Source: Megaustenia siamemsis (Eukaryota > Mollusca > Gastropoda > Stylommatophora > Ariophantidae). From it: a stretch of 64,000 bases of DNA. Each line of letters starts with the position of its first letter. The stretch's first letter is position 1. Under the pieces are notes generated by a model. The model was not told the DNA's origin. It saw only the letters and a list, made by a program, of their open reading frames with translations, and searched no databases. Location: contig JAVIAB010000092.1 in the NCBI GenBank assembly GCA_032433765.1, positions 34,717,534-34,781,533 of the forward strand, in the 5' to 3' direction. Shown one piece after another: positions 11,151 to 23,269 of this stretch. The position numbers were made by a program, and so were the translations under genes.

Positions 11151-11697
11151 TCGGTAATACTGATCTAATGTTACAAGTTCCTATTTGCTATTGTCTCTTT
11201 ATTTTTGATCTTGCATACAGTTGCTTGATGACGATCGGGTGTCACCTGTAGCACATGATGCTTCCTTACTGGGATAGGTGGATGTGAAGTCTCCATTAAC
11301 GTCGTTAGCTGTAAATACAAGGTTGTAATTTATCATGATTAGTCCAGACAATTCAAGAAGGTAGTTTGCCATTACTTTCTTTCTTGGCAGTGACTGTACT
11401 AGTCCGAGATCGCAGCCATTGTCTCTATATATGAGATCCTCTGTCTGCCATCACGGTGTTGGGATCAAAACCGGCACTACTTGTCGACTGCTCCCACAAC
11501 ACCATCAACCACCTGCTCCAATGGCTTCACATAACCCTGAAAGGGGGGCTAAACGGGAGCTCCACCTTGACCAGGGGTGTCCCGAAAACTAGCGGAGGAA
11601 AGGAGACGTTTTACTACTCCTTTGGTAGGGCAGAACTCTACCCCGCTAACCTAGATATTGTGTATTTATACCGTATCCATATGTTCTATCATACACT

Positions 11698-11760
11698 AGA
11701 TATTGTGTTTTTATATCGTATCCACGTGTTCTATATACACAATATCGGATTTGTATTGTA

Positions 11761-11817
<57 letters not shown>

Positions 11818-12189
11818 ACAAAACATACCTCATTAATTTGTCTTTTCTGTGTACGTATTGAATAGAATAGAAAGTTAAAGAACCAGCATATTGGCCAACT
11901 GATGGTGGTGCTCGTAATATGATAAAAATTCAGAGTAGTTAGGTTGTGGTGGATTTCAGAATGTGTGTTTTAATCACATCGAGTTTAAAACCAAGCACGG
12001 ATAATAATAAGCGTTTTATTCTTACGATACAGTACCATATCACATTTATATAAAATAAAAAAAACGTCTTACTTCTTTTGGTGTTTGTTTACATTATTAA
12101 CATGACAACTACATAAACAAACATGGAGCAGTGTGTTATAATTATCGTCTCATTATACATAAAACTATCACAGAAGTATCATTATCGGA
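11698..12189. other. Polinton interior with (TA)n, no gene seen
   Basis: It starts with a copy of AGATATTGTG..TTTATA..CGTATCCA that is also present just left of the LINE-2 duplication (11651-11685), then a (TA)n run at 11761-11812. The remainder to 12189 is AT-rich; no coding signal was recognised. Confidence 0.5.
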
Positions 12190-12262
12190 AGTATTATTTA
12201 GTCACCATCATGCAGCATAAAAATAAACAGGACAAATATGAAACAAGTGCAACGCGTCAAGT

Positions 12263-13593
12263 AGGGAGGTCAAAAAGTAATGCACACCAATTTTTTTCTC
12301 GGAAACTATTCGGGCAAAATGTGTGAAATTTTCACAGATTGTAGCTGAACATCCCCTTGACACTATCTATTTGTCAACATAATCTCCGTCCAAGCGTATT
12401 GCCTTACGCCAACGCGAAACTAGGTCATGAATGCCTCGTTTGTACCAAGTTTTGTCCTGCTCGCGTAGCCATTTTTTTACTGCACGGATCACACCCTCAT
12501 TATTGTCAAAGTGTGTCCCACGCAGGAATTTTTTGAGTGGTCCAAACAGATGGAAATCTGAGGGAGCCAGATCAGGGCTGTAAGGAGGATGGGGCAGTAC
12601 AGTACAACCAAATTTGTTGATTGCTTCCCGTGTTACCAGACTTGTGTGAGGGCGTGCATTGTCATGTTGAAGCAACAAATCTGCAGATGGCTTATTAGGC
12701 CGAACTCTGTGGAACAGATTTTTGAGTTTTGTCAGTGCATTGATGTAAGCTGTCGAGTTGATTGTCTCACCTCTTGTCATTACATCAACAAGAATCACAC
12801 CATCAATGTACCAGAAGACAGTGATCATCACCTTTCCGGCTGATGGAGATGTTTTGAATTTTTTTCTTTTTGGTGACTGCGGATGATGCCATTCCATTGA
12901 CTGCATTTTTGTTTCAGGCTCATAATAATGTGCCCACGTTTCGTCACCGGTAACAATTTTTGACAAAAACATTTCTCCTTCAACACCGAAACGTTCCAAC
13001 AATTCAGAACAGAATGTTTTCCTTTGAACTCTGTGATCATTTGTTAGGCACCGAGGAAACCATCGAGCGCAAATCTTTGAATATCCGAGAGTTTTAAAAA
13101 TTGCGATTGCACTTCCCTGCTGACTGTAAGCTGCAATGCCAATTGCTGACTAGTGATACGCCTATCCTTACGAATAATGGCATCAGCCCGGTTTAACATG
13201 TCTGTGCTAGTAGCCGAGGCAACACGTCCAGAACGCGGTAAATCATGCAGCTCCACTCGTACACTTTCTGCAGCTTTAATTCTCTGAACCCAGCGACTAA
13301 CTGTGCTCCTATCGACTGCAGAACATTTGTACACTGCACACAGTCGTTTATGAATGTTTGCCACAGTTACTTTTTCCGCAACCAGAAATTCTATGACAAT
13401 TCGCTGTTTGTAACGAACATTGTTGACAAGCTCCATTTTAACGGTTCATAGATTGCGTAATATTTATCAGAATGATGTGCAATTTGGTACACATAATTGG
13501 AACATGTCATATTCCAATTGTGCAAAATTTCATATTCCTATCTTTATTATTAGCCGAGAAAAAAATTGGTGTGCATTACTTTTTGACCTCCCT
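12263..13593 (-). mobile_element. Mariner-family transposon
   Basis: A 1.33-kb element with 40-bp terminal inverted repeats at 12263-12302 and 13554-13593 that are identical as far as can be read; the outer end reads AGGGAGGTCAAAAAG. It encodes a minus-strand mariner transposase. TA is present at the left junction; on the right TA follows two extra T bases. The host sequence is LINE-2 on both sides. Perfect terminal repeats suggest it is among the youngest insertions here. Confidence 0.93.
12367..13436 (-). pseudogene. Mariner transposase (D,D34D), frameshifted
   Basis: The N-terminal frame (13044-13436) has paired helix-turn-helix character: VTVANIHKRLCAVYK, VSRWVQRIK, then HDLPRSGR and DRRITSQQLA. 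The C-terminal frame (12367-13002) has the catalytic triad: TGDETWAHY, QHDNARPHTS and YSPDLAPSDFHLFGPLKK. Exactly 34 residues separate the second and third aspartates, which defines classic mariner D,D34D. A frameshift and stop between about 13000 and 13050 separates the halves, with the WVPRML-like linker displaced. All three catalytic aspartates survive, so inactivation is by this break. Length matches the usual 340-350 residues. Confidence 0.92.
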
Positions 13594-14221
13594 TTAGTAC
13601 ATGGGCACGATAATAACATCAGAAAGAAGATACTCCACAGAAATGAAAAGCATAATAGCTAAGGCCAAAATAGCATTTCAGAAAAAAAAAGAAATAAATC
13701 GTATGCAACAAATATATATATATATATATATATGTCAATAGACGTGAGAAAGGGAGTTCATCGGTGCTATATAGAAACAATTCTGACCTATGGAAGCGAA
13801 TCATGGACAGTAGATAAACAAATGAAAAGACGATTAGAGGCCAGGAAATAGGATTTATCAGATGAATGTTGAAAGTTCCCTGGACAGCTTAAAAGATAAT
13901 GTAGAAATCCTGAAAAAGGCCAACACAAAAAGGGAACTCCTAAAACATCAGAAATAAACAATCAACATTTTTCGAAATCATCATAAGAAGAGGACAGTTG
14001 GAATACTTGGTTACTACTGCAAAATAAGCGGAAAGAGAGATCGCGGACGACAAAGAGAGAAAATACTGGATAGCTTGGTGTCATGGCATGGAAAACAGTC
14101 AACAACAGAACTGATACGATGCACTGTAGGTAGAAGATTGTGAAGGGACATTCGGCCATGTGACAACCGGCATGGCACATGATGATGATACTCATTACCA
14201 CTGTATATACAGTATTATTTA

Positions 14222-14439
14222 TACATAATATATTTTATATTATATTAAATAAATATTTTTATAATATATATATATATATATATATATTAATATATATATT
14301 TACTTTTTTTATATTATTTATATATTATATACTAGATAGCTATAGGGGAAGTGGTCATGTATCCTTGTGCACACTGCATTTTACAAAAAGATAAAGCAAA
14401 GAATGTCGATATTGTTTATAAGTATAGATGCTCGATTTA
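14222..14439. repeat. AT-rich stretch with (TA)n
   Basis: Low-complexity AT repeats at about 14262-14335, then about 100 bp of unassigned sequence leading into the polymerase C-terminus. Confidence 0.8.
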
Positions 14440-17343
14440 TATCGTTTAAATACTAATTTTTTCCTTCCCTGAGCCTGTTGTATATTGCGAACCTTCATAA
14501 ATATGTCTTTGTCTAATTTATTGTGGTGTTTGCTAATCCCTTTTGTTCTAGATATTTTAGACTTCTCGAAACAGTGATAAGTTTTGCTACATTATGATAC
14601 CATCATATCCCATTCCTACTCTAATTTGAATTGTCCAGGGGTACGTTTATGATTCAATTTAACTTTCTCATAATCGACCTTAACTCTAACTTTACTCCTA
14701 ACAAACTTCTCCCGATGAGAGCTACACGCTTCTGAGGGGAACCATTGATCGTACCCTTTATAAAACTCGTCTAACAACTACGATCTAACAGCCCGAGCTA
14801 AACTAGGTTTACTTAATGCCAAATAAAGACTGTCAGTGTCAATTTCACACAGTTGAAAATCTGATCTGTTTACAAACCTGTCTAAAAATCGTAATAAAAT
14901 TCAAACCTGCGTAGCTTAGCGTACTGATGCACAAAGTAGCCTATTTGTAACGGAAGGTCTCAAGTCGTCGTTTTATAAATATTTCCATGTCGAATATACT
15001 TCTACTCTTAAATCTGTTATATGATTAAAAAGACGACAATTAACTCATTTTGACCTCACCCGTGCAGTATGCGATGTGCATGTGTTTCGCTTTCCTAGTA
15101 AGAATTTTCCCGTATGCTGCTTTTCATAATAATTTCATGTTCCTAATAATAATTGACTGGGTCTGATCAACATCCACATTTTGTCTGGCGTTGGATACGG
15201 TGCTCCCAAATTGATTGAAACTACTAACAGAATCGTTTTTGATCATCTGATAGATGTTAGTCACATATAGACCGTGTGCTAGGTACTAGCGCAATAACGG
15301 AGTGGCTAGAGGTATTTTGCTACTAAAGTAGCTCCCGATGACTGATCGACGCGGGTCGTCAATAATTTATTTTTCACGGCGTGTTCTTTCATAAACTCTC
15401 CTGTATCGTCTCTAGAGACGTCGATATTTCTATAATTAGGGCCATCACTGAAATTATGATTTTTAAGCGTTCTGCGGCATTAATAGAGCATTCTGCCAGA
15501 CTAAACAGCGTTTCCTCTAAAACAGATTTCAAAATCTGCATGTCGGTACGAAGCACCTTTTCCGTGGCATACGAAGGTTTTAACCTTGAGAGGACATGTT
15601 TACGAAATAGATTAATCGTGCTATCAGTTTTCTTCAGCTTCTGCCATTCGCACTCACTCATCTAAATTACTTCAACTCCACAGTCATTGGTTAAATAATC
15701 GCGAAATTCTCGGGTCTTATCGTATCACTCGGATAACTTATTTTTTTATTCATGGGATTACTAATGAAACCGCAGTCAATATGTTCGTGAAAAACACAAC
15801 CCACAAATTGGAGTATTACTGTATGTTTTTTTGTTGGAGCCGTCAACTCTAATCCTGCGAGGTCCTTAAGGCACCCCTCCACCGTTGAATTCAGATCGCA
15901 AATCTTGTTATACTGTGAGCTACTCAGGTCAGCCCCTCTTTAAGCTGCTAATAGTAATAATTAATCTTACGCTAAGCCCGTCCTCTCTTTTTCGTTGGAA
16001 AGTCAGTGGGCATTTTCTGCGTCAGTGGTCACTATATATTACGCTAGCGTCGTAAAGGTAAAGTATGAGACATGAACCGCCGTCTTAGCACGCGAGTTCC
16101 TCACCCATATGTGCTCGGCCGCCTATCCAGAAGTGTTCGGAAATATATGGATTGTGTCGTTTCAAGCATCGAAACGCATGATGCGAGGCTACATTCCTCA
16201 CCTTCCCATTGTAATACCCTTGTACCCATTTCTGCCAACGGCTGGGTCGACAGTGAGGGGTATTTTTTTTCAACCACGAGTACAATTCACACCGCTCATA
16301 GCGGGAACCGAAAACGGGTTGTCCCAACGTCGGTAGTCCAGTCGGGTGGTTTTCCCAACTAGGCTACCGAGGCCACCCAAGGCTAGTGTCGTATCCATTT
16401 ATACTAGCGACAGGGTTAGACTTACCCTCTAATAAAAGCTTCCCCCTTCACGTGGTGGCGATGGAAAATAATCGATAGGCCACCCATTATATTATTTCTA
16501 GTAGTTTTATGAAGATCCGCCTCCCGTGTGTCGCAATGCCCAAAGACTACGTCGTTTAGGAGGACCTTAATGAGATATCTTAATGTCACACAGGGACGGA
16601 AATGGCGTCTTTAAACATATCCACACTCTTTTCGGTATAAAATGTTACTTGGATATCTAGTATCAGGAGCATATGTGTGACATCTTTATTATTATAGCTT
16701 ACTAAGAAATTTCTGATTGTAGTCATGTTATTCTCTACCCAAGCACGCCGACTCACTGCGTACTCTTCATCTGAAATATTATTGTTTCTCAAGGATGAAA
16801 AAAGGTGGAATGCGGTGGGAGAAGTATTTCGTCTTTCTTACGATCGGTCATGTTTATCATAACTAAATATACTTTTAATCTCCTTAATCGTGTACGCTTC
16901 TATGTATATACTATAAGATATCCGAGGGGTGAGATCATTTATAATATATAATAATTGTATCCGTCTGGATGGAGATGCACATAACATTATTGTTACTTTT
17001 AACGATAAGCTTGAAAGGTGGGACCTTATAATTTGTTTAGATTAGACTTGATTCGATTCTTCGTTTTATCTTCTCTCTATCATCTTTTGTCTTTTCTTTC
17101 ACTTTTTCGTTCGACTCCTCGTTGCTCACGAGTTTTCTACTTTGTTTGCTGCAGCGACGAAGTGTCTTATTATATATATGTTTTTATTGTGTATAAGTCA
17201 TTCTTCCAAGAGTTGAATCCTATAATAGGCACCTCTCTTAGGTATGCCATGAGTTTACCTATAAGGTCACTATAGTCACTCATGTCTTTTAAATTGTCAA
17301 ATACGTGATTAAAATTTGCGGACGTTTTCAGATCTTTACTTGG
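14440..17343 (-). pseudogene. Polinton family B DNA polymerase (protein-primed type)
   Basis: Many minus-strand segments align in order to Polinton PolB. From the N-terminal side: PIIGFNSWKNDL near 17200 (exonuclease region); 16586-16792 with NISDEEYAVSRRAW and FLVSYNNKDV; near 16433-16490 GGLSIIFHRHH; near 15790-15810 a remnant of the QFxGCxxH segment; 15389-15661 with CEWQKLKKTDSTINLF; near 14920-14955 GYFVHQYAKLRR; near 14830-14847 the catalytic motif C, DTDSLYL; then YKGYDQWFPSEAC and a TPGQFKLE segment. It would copy the element from a terminal protein. Stops and frameshifts occur throughout, and one SINE (16055-16381) lies inside; a second (17358-17629) begins at the N-terminal limit of recognisable sequence. 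Confidence 0.85.
16055..16381 (-). mobile_element. tRNA-derived SINE in the polymerase
   Basis: Read on the minus strand it begins GGTGGCCTCGGTAGCCTAGTTGG, where GGTAGCCTAGTTGG is an RNA polymerase III A-box-like sequence, and ends in CTTTACCTTTAC. A CCCAGCCGTTGG...AATGGGTAC segment resembles the SINE-A body at 44101. GCTAGCGTCGTA (16043-16054) and GCTAGTGTCGTA (16382-16393) are an 11/12 target duplication. The B box is degenerate. Small open frames here (16085-16327) are chance. Confidence 0.75.
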
Positions 17344-17357
17344 TATATGACACAACG

Positions 17358-17629
17358 TTTCGATTATCACCACAGCGTAATGTCACCATATACCCTATGC
17401 TATAGTCATTGAGATCGCCTTTCGTGGAAGACACTACTGCAATAGCCAATTTTTTAGTTGGCTGCGTGGCAGTGTACCAAGCGTTCGGCTTCTCGTGGCA
17501 AGGCGCGGTGCCACTGAGTACGGGTTCGATCCCACTTCGGACCATATATTGTTCTTCGTTTTTTTCTATTGTTGTTTGTCTGTCAATTTTTCCGAGTGCT
17601 AACACATACTTCTTTGTTCTATTATTCCC
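17358..17629 (+). mobile_element. tRNA-like SINE at the polymerase N-terminus
   Basis: A 272-bp insertion between perfect 14-bp duplications TATATGACACAACG at 17344-17357 and 17630-17643. It contains GTGGCAGTGTACC (A-box-like) and GGGTTCGATCCC (B box) about 55 bp apart. Its left end, TTCGATTATCACC...AATGTCAC (17359-17386), is repeated exactly at 18104-18131. Orientation is set by the Pol III boxes. Confidence 0.75.
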
Positions 17630-17643
17630 TATATGACACAACG

Positions 17644-20000
17644 CTGTTGATGCTGGCTCTTGCTAGCTCAAGCTGTCTATCTGTACCAGGGGAAACGTTT
17701 TATGGCCGGGATTGGCGTTGTTTCTTCCCCGTTTGTCATTGTAATATAACCGTGCGTGACTGTAACACACTGCGCTGTTACCGTACATACAACGAGGCCA
17801 CAGAAGCCTTCCTCCCAAGGTTCTTGTGAAAGGTAAACCTACAAATCATTAGAACGGGCGCCTTGTAACCTGGTGGGTTTTTTGCAACTGGAAGAGCTTA
17901 AACTGGCGCACTAGAAGAATTCACTGGAAGTCTGCCTCACTTACACGCCTTCCCAATTTTGAGCCTTGAATGTTAATCAGCGTCACCCACGACTCTTATT
18001 GAATGCACGCAACGTACATTGGATCAAACTTCGCAATGGTAACTGAAGAGTTCTGCACAGGAGGGTTTTGTGTCACTGACCCTCATCTCAGCGAAACCTC
18101 CACTTCGATTATCACCACAGCGTAATGTCACGACTGGATGGAACTAGGTAAATGACCGCACAATGAAGTCTCTTGTAAACTGAACATCAACTTTATTAGT
18201 ACTTCAACATTCCTAGAATATACAATATCTACAAGGCCAGTGGTTTAAAATCCCGGTCAGCCTTCACAGTTTCTGCTAAGGCAATAACAACTTTTGCTTG
18301 GCTATATCACTCCGTGCTATCCACTCTCTCATTCTAATCCCTATAATACTCCTAACGAATAAACTTGGCTTTTAGTCTATATATAACTACTTCTATCGTG
18401 GCCACTATTAGTCACTAACTTACATAGAGAATCTCTTCTGGTTGGCTTCTAGCTATGCATCACAACTAATTCTGAGCTTGAGCTCACTATGACTAACGCC
18501 TGGCGACGTCGCCGACTCTACTCCTTAGCTATCTGTGAATGTCTCATGGATAACTTGTTTCTAACACTGTCCATTCGCTTAAATCCCTTGCCCTTTAATC
18601 AATCAAAATCACTTTCGTAATCTTCCCTCCAATGGATTATTTCAACGTCATCTACTCACTTCCCCGTGTTTATCAATATTCCAGTCACATGATTCTTCAG
18701 TCACTATGTTTCTTAACTCTCTCTATATCGTCCTCTTCTCTCTTTCTCTCCTTACATTCCCCTCTCCACCTGGCATGTATATCTCTATCTCGTATGTGTC
18801 TTTTGATTCCAACTTTCTTCCATGGCTAACTGAGTTCTAACTCTGGACTCACTGACGTAGTGTATCTTCTATGGCTAACTATATCTCTCTGTCTTCCGTG
18901 ACTTTCCCTATCTCTCTGCTTAACTATAGTTCTCCATCTCTCGTTCTAGTCCCTGTGCCTCCAGTCTCTGGTTATATACTCCTGGCTTTTGACCGACAAT
19001 TCTTCCTGCTTCTCTTTGGTCACGCATTGTCTATCACAGACTTCAGAACCAAGATTTAAACTTTTCCGAAGTTCGGTCAGGCAGGTTAACATCTGTTACT
19101 TTCAGAGTTAGAAAAACCCGTCTATTTTGGTATTCAGGAAATTTTATATCCGTGTCTTCCTCTCATTGGAAGTGACTACTACAAGTTTCTTTTTAAACTT
19201 CCGCTAGAGATCCGTGTATTCTAACCTAACTCCCTGAATTCTTGGGTGAACATTTACATTCTTTCAAATTAAGATTGCTTTGAAAGATCTCAGGTCATCT
19301 GTAGTCTGCTACCTTGTAACACACCAAGCTACACCAAGCTGTTTCTAAATTGTATCCTGGGGAGGGGGGGGCGTCCACACATTCGATAAGTCACGGAGGT
19401 TTTATATCTTATTTACTTTTTAGTTGTCCCTATGTTAAATTTGTATGGTTGCTACTTTGTCCTATGTCCTCACTTAATTATGATCTAAATATGTTGTAGC
19501 ATCATACACAATTACAAACGGTCGCGTAAGATTCTGTAGGGCTTGTCGCTATAACGTCTAGGTAATATTTTATTCGCTTATCAATTACCTAGGGTCACCC
19601 TCGCTTAGAAAACGGACGGGTTATTCATACTCATGAATATTGCTAGCCATGCAACACGTCATTGGAAATTGCTTAACTACATTTTCAGTTACACTACTCG
19701 CCCCATTTTCCGTCGATAATTACTAAAGTTTCATTCGTAATCACAGTTTCACTAAAAGGATACACATAATTATTAGGAATATCTAAACCGCGATTATTTA
19801 TCGTTGTGATAGTGTGAAAGTCAAACGAGCATTAATTGCTGAAGAATTTATGTTGTCAATAAACATTTTTTTATTACGGAGATACATGTTGTATTGCAAC
19901 GTTTTTTGAATATCTTTTAATATTGTTAAATTATGAATGTTGCAATTTGTGGACACAATTTACAGAATCTATCATTTTATTTAAGGAATATACATAAGGA
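17644..20000. other. CT-rich stretch, no gene recognised
   Basis: Contains the second copy of a 28-bp repeat (18104-18131), then pyrimidine-rich sequence to about 19060 and a G run near 19362. Small frames (18632-18829, 18871-19059) are rich in Ser/Leu because of CT content. The part from 18104 to about 19330 may be one insertion, but its ends could not be fixed. Confidence 0.35.
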
Positions 20001-22189
20001 ATTACTTTAGGTCGAGTCTGACATGGTCAAACCGACCACTGACGTCAATTTATGTCAAGAGTGACGTCACGACGGACATTGTCCATGTGAATAGATGACA
20101 CCCACTCCGCTGAGATACATTCAGGCTAGGTCAAGGTTGAAGGCCCTTCGGCTCAAACGTTTAAAAACAAACAAGGAAAAGGGGGCGTGTCTGATTTCGT
20201 GTTTATGTTATGATGATGGGTTTATCTTTGATTTATAGATGTTATTCTATAACTATAGATGTGGTAATATTTGATTTATGATACATGTGTGTGTATATCT
20301 GACTTTGAGTAAGATTTACAGTCGATAGAGATATGAAAGCTTTGTAGTGAAAGACCTGATAGACAATTGATGGATGTGGTGTTGCATTGTCACACTATTT
20401 TTGACTTTATTTAGAGTTAAAATAATCTATTGGTAGATTCATGTAACGAACAGCTGAAGGAGATATGTGATAGTGTTACTGATCCAGGAAGAATAAAATA
20501 GCAATCAGAGGAAGAATAAATAAAGAATAAGTTATACGTAGATAAGCCTGGACAATAACAAAGAAGACTAAGAATTAGCGAGCTTAAATAGTCAATCTGA
20601 CTCAGAACGATAAGACTAAAAAGCTATGGAATTAAACGGAGAGAGCCAACAGGAGATCTTTGAATGTCGTCACTTTTGACAAAGATCGTATATGGTTTAC
20701 TTAGACCACTGAGAATAGCGATGGACACAGTACGAAGAGGTGTTCAATCTGAATGCCGGAACTTTTGACAGATCATCGACTAATCAGGGATATTACCTAA
20801 CAAACAGGAAGAGAAGCGTTGATCGGAGAACGTACAGGTATTTACAGTTCGACGGACAGAGACGGCCGAGAGTTGTAAAACATTTTTTGAAGTCCCGAGT
20901 TAGACTAATTCAATTGAAGCTTCTGTAGGTCGTAGGCGTCTTGAAGACGTGAATTTCGTCTGAGTAGAAGATGAAAGGGTTCTGTGAGTGAAGATGTATG
21001 ACCAAATGAAAGCTTTGTTCTTTCTGGAAGCCAAAGTTAGGAGTGACTGACAGATGTCGTCAAGACTTCTCACGTAATGAGGAGTAGAGACAGAATTATA
21101 ATTAACTCCTGAAGAATGGTTGAGTGACCAACCAGAATCCTCAACCAGGTTGACGTGGCTGGCATGGCAACAAAACCAGAAGACACACATACTTCAAGAC
21201 AGAGTTCCTTCGAAGCTTTCAAACGTACCAGCAAAAATGTAGTAGACACGTTCAAAGACATGTCTCAAGGCAGATAGTTAAAAATGTGTTAGTAGATAGA
21301 TGACAGTTCTCGAAGCCTGCTGCTTATCAGCAAAAAGTGGAGTAGAGGAATTTAGAAACATGTCTCAATGAAAATATCTATGTTCTTACTAAAAGGCTGT
21401 TCCAGTTATGCAACCTGAGCTAACATTACACCGGGGATTTGTTGTTTATATCTTAACGACTGATGGTCTTTCCATTGTTTCAGAATATTGCTAGTGGGTC
21501 TGTAAATTACTAAATTAGCCCACTCCCTTCCCCACCCCCTCTAATAAATCTATGCACATAAAGAAACATAAATAATCAGCTAATGTGAACCATTTTTTAT
21601 GATAAATGGTTGGTTTTATTTTGTATAATATATAGTGGGAGCTCGGATGCTAAACAACCAATTGGATATCCGACATAATTAAAGAGCTTAAGGGCTGTAG
21701 AAGGGATGGATTCTGCTGAAAACCGATTATGGATTGCGTGATTTTAGGGGACGCTATCTTGTAACTGTGTTAGGAACCTATCGAAATCTGCTGTTATTGG
21801 TAACCAGTCATGAGGGATTCGTACATTTATTATATTTACGGATCTAAAGAAAAAGACGAAGTTCATTAGTCTCCTTATTACTCGAGACGAAATTGTGAGA
21901 GTAGTATTTTTTGCAGGTTGTTTGCGTGTTAAAGAGAGAAGTGAGAAGACTGGAACAGTTATGAGACAGAGGTATAGTGAGTTTGTATAGCACAATGTGC
22001 ACTAAGAGACGTATGTTAACGTTACTATGCGGTTTTATGGAGCACCAGTGACCTAAATAAATTTGTCTAGCATTAGATGGTAACGTAGCTATATTAACTC
22101 TGTTTTCGTGCATGCTTCATTATGTGTTGTTTCTCTGTCGTCTGTGTATTCTTCCTCTTATTTTTTTAAAGCTAATGAGGAAGAGGTTG
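20001..22189. other. Polinton interior, unassigned
   Basis: Purine-rich on the plus strand between 20300 and 21300. TGACGTCA-like sites occur near 20040-20070. No frame longer than about 96 residues and no recognised domain. Confidence 0.35.
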
Positions 22190-22239
22190 GTGCTGATTAG
22201 GATGTTGGTCGTGTTGAGGATGATGATGATGTAAATGTT

Positions 22240-22800
22240 ATTGATACTGTAGCAGCTGGTTTGTGTTTATTTTGTTAAAGTACTCTTAAATTGTCAGTTA
22301 AATTCACATGCACATAGAGGACAGGGGTATACGTTTTTAGTGTGGACACTGTCTCTATGATGATCTATACTATCTTGTTTGCTGAAGATTTGTTTACAGT
22401 ATTTATACGTATATTTAGTGTCAATCTATTCAGTGACTTGATTGTTTACAGATGGGCTGTGTTTAATAACTGTAGTGTCTCTATATGTAGATTGCTCACT
22501 TACATGGTAATGCCTAATGGGATTTATTTCTGGGTCGCTGTTCACACGCTGTCTCTGTAACATTGTCTTTTACAGAGCATATTGTCGGGGAGGATGTTAT
22601 AACTCTTGGTAGAGCTGATATTGTTGCAGATGGTGTATGTTTTTTGGCCATATGGTTTTTAAGACTGCTAGCCGTTATGAATATACAGGCACATATTGGA
22701 CACCGGTATTTTTACATACCGTGAGCACTTTATGTGTGTCTGGCTAGAACATATCGTCTTTTAAAACTTCTACCACATGTTTCACACACGTGGCGTGGTC
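22240..22800 (-). pseudogene. C2H2 zinc-finger remnant, duplicated pair
   Basis: On the minus strand, near 22795-22725, the frame reads VCETCGRSFKRRYVLARH then, after a stop, SAH: a C-x2-C-x12-H-x4-H finger. It is followed at about 22715-22632 by CPICACIF, then SLKNHMAKKH, again C-x2-C-x12-H-x4-H. About 370 bp further along, near 22420-22330, a related finger (YCKQIFSKQDSIDHH then RDSVH) has Tyr in place of the first cysteine. It is followed by YPCPLCACEF, which matches the second finger of the first pair. The arrangement shows duplication of a two-finger unit, now with stops. Such proteins bind nucleic acid; the role in this element is unknown. Confidence 0.6.
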
Positions 22801-23171
22801 TGCTTACCATTAAATTAGGCCATCTGTCAAACAAGATAAACCTACTTTTAGTGTACCTACAATAAATACATTGTGACAAACACTACATACACACACAGAG
22901 GCAGACCTGTCACAAAATATGTGTTACTTGTCCACCCCGTACATATTAATAACATTACTCAACTTAACAGTTCTAAACACAATTGCATCCTTCATCCTAC
23001 TTCCATAACTTTCACAAATTACAGTTATGACTCATTCATCCACCTTCCTGTGTCTAGTAGAACTCCAATTCATCGTTTACCATTGCTATAAAAATAAATC
23101 AGTTTCAATTCTCTATTTCTTTCTGTTCACTATTTAACTCTGTTTTCATTTTCTTATCTATGTCTCTCTCG

Positions 23172-23194
23172 CATTCTCTCTCTCTCTATCTCTC

Positions 23195-23228
<34 letters not shown>
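23172..23228. repeat. (TC)n microsatellite
   Basis: TC dinucleotide run with a few interruptions. Confidence 0.95.
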
Positions 23229-23230
<2 letters not shown>

Positions 23231-23269
23231 ATCAGTACTTTTCTCTTTCAACTTAAGAAAATAACGGTC

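Larger units (their letters stand above)
8364..11685 (-). mobile_element. LINE-2: near full-length RTE-like retrotransposon
   Basis: A 3.3-kb minus-strand element bounded by the perfect 12-bp duplication CTATCATACACT. The left edge is the (ATC)n tail. Domains on the minus strand: 5' leader (about 11200-11685), endonuclease (10494-11150), connector, reverse transcriptase (9204-10091) and C-terminal region (8372-9207). The leader (11450-11650) is repeated at 34435-34630 in front of another copy, so it is part of the element. Coding is broken by many stops and frameshifts. It is related to LINE-1 but clearly diverged. Confidence 0.9.
12201..14210 (+). mobile_element. LINE-2 3' fragment carrying a mariner
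   Basis: Plus-strand LINE-2 C-terminal sequence, 5'-truncated, ending in a GATGATGAT tail near 14185. The 11-bp repeat AGTATTATTTA flanks the unit at 12190-12200 and 14211-14221. The LINE sequence is interrupted by mariner at 12263-13593 and continues with LINE-2 sequence on the right (ACATGGGCACGATAATAAC). Without the mariner it is about 680 bp. Confidence 0.85.

Noticed and set aside
16085..16362. Overlapping 80- to 96-residue frames as a gene
   Set aside because: They lie inside a tRNA-derived SINE with its own target duplication and run on both strands.
20040..20075. TGACGTCA sites as a CRE-type promoter
   Set aside because: Sites of this kind occur by chance and no gene start lies nearby.
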